Shown piece by piece: positions 63,920-64,000 of a DNA stretch of 64,000 nt. This DNA is from Thiobacillus denitrificans DSM 12475 (GTDB taxonomy: Bacteria; Pseudomonadota; Gammaproteobacteria; Burkholderiales; Thiobacillaceae), in NCBI RefSeq assembly GCF_000376425.1, contig NZ_AQWL01000003.1, forward strand, positions 233,215 to 297,214. Reading direction: 5' to 3'. How positions within the stretch are numbered: the stretch's first letter is position 1; every line of letters begins with the position of its first letter. The notes under the pieces were generated by a model that had not been told where the DNA came from, ran no database searches, and saw nothing but the letters and a program-made list of their open reading frames with translations. Position numbers and translations under genes: made by a program.

Positions 63920-63923
63920 CCGA

Positions 63924-64000
63924 TCAGCCTTTCAGTTGGTCGAGGTCATCGACGTTGATCGTGTGCAGATTGCGGAACAGCAACACCAGGATCGCCAGGC
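63924..64000 (-). CDS. nuoK: NADH-quinone oxidoreductase subunit K (5' part outside window)
   Basis: The last 25 codons read LAILVLLFRNLHTINVDDLDQLKG and stop, matching the NuoK C-terminus (xxFFRxxxTINVDDxxxLKG). It ends four bases before nuoL, in the standard nuo order. Confidence 0.9.
   Translation of the reverse strand, partial: LAILVLLFRNLHTINVDDLDQLKG

Overview
The window looks like a chromosomal segment of a GC-rich betaproteobacterium. The evidence is a cysE-iscR-iscSUA-hscBA-fdx-iscX order, an sdhCDAB-sdhE-gltA-sucAB operon, nuoKLMN followed by a DUF2818 gene, a soluble fdsGBACD formate dehydrogenase, and flhB-flhA-flhF-flhG-fliA. A Nitrosomonadales/Burkholderiales member (Thiobacillus- or Sulfuricella-like metabolism) is my best guess. 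No rRNA, tRNA or CRISPR array was seen.

Layout. 1-2 kb: a lipid-linked sugar transfer trio (ArnT-like GT39, TVP38/TMEM64 protein, DPM1-like GT2). 2-5.3 kb: an accessory stretch with a VOC protein, a monohaem cytochrome c, a bacteriohemerythrin and several gene remnants. 5.3-11.8 kb: folK and the fds operon for a molybdenum, NAD-linked formate dehydrogenase. 12.3-23.3 kb: a visibly more AT-rich minus-strand island. It codes for a three-component Rieske oxygenase, a NitT/TauT-type ABC importer with two permeases and two ATPases, a degenerate amidohydrolase and a TauE/SafE exporter, all behind a near-consensus sigma-54 promoter. 23.8-28.8 kb: small accessory genes (SDR and cytochrome b561 pseudogenes, guanidine-II riboswitch plus SMR exporter, DoxX, DUF488, lipocalin with a frameshift in a C10 tract, hydrolase, VOC). 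28.9-41 kb: an MlaF-like ATPase and the TCA block (sucB, sucA, gltA, sdhEBADC, mqo, malic enzyme). 41-46.5 kb: late flagellar export genes. 46.7-53.9 kb: ISC iron-sulfur assembly operon and cysE. 53.9-58.6 kb: trmJ, suhB, mutS and small genes. 58.6-64 kb: the 3' end of the nuo operon.

The most unusual system is the island at 12.3-23.3 kb. Two different proteins, the Rieske ferredoxin of the oxygenase and one ABC permease, each carry a fused cyclic-nucleotide-binding-like domain of the same subfamily, both with FGW in place of the usual FGE. Substrate uptake and electron delivery to the oxygenase could therefore be gated by one signal. The two ABC ATPases carry complementary lesions (switch His to Thr in one, signature VSSGL in the other), which predicts one consensus and one degenerate ATP site. 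The substrate is unknown. The transporter family and TauE exporter suggest an aromatic sulfonate, but an aromatic carboxylate is also possible.

Other departures from family norms: FlhB without its NPTH domain, FlhG without a P-loop but with its DQAxGLR motif, an E2 (SucB) without a peripheral-subunit-binding domain, and a DUF3050 gene inside the isc operon.
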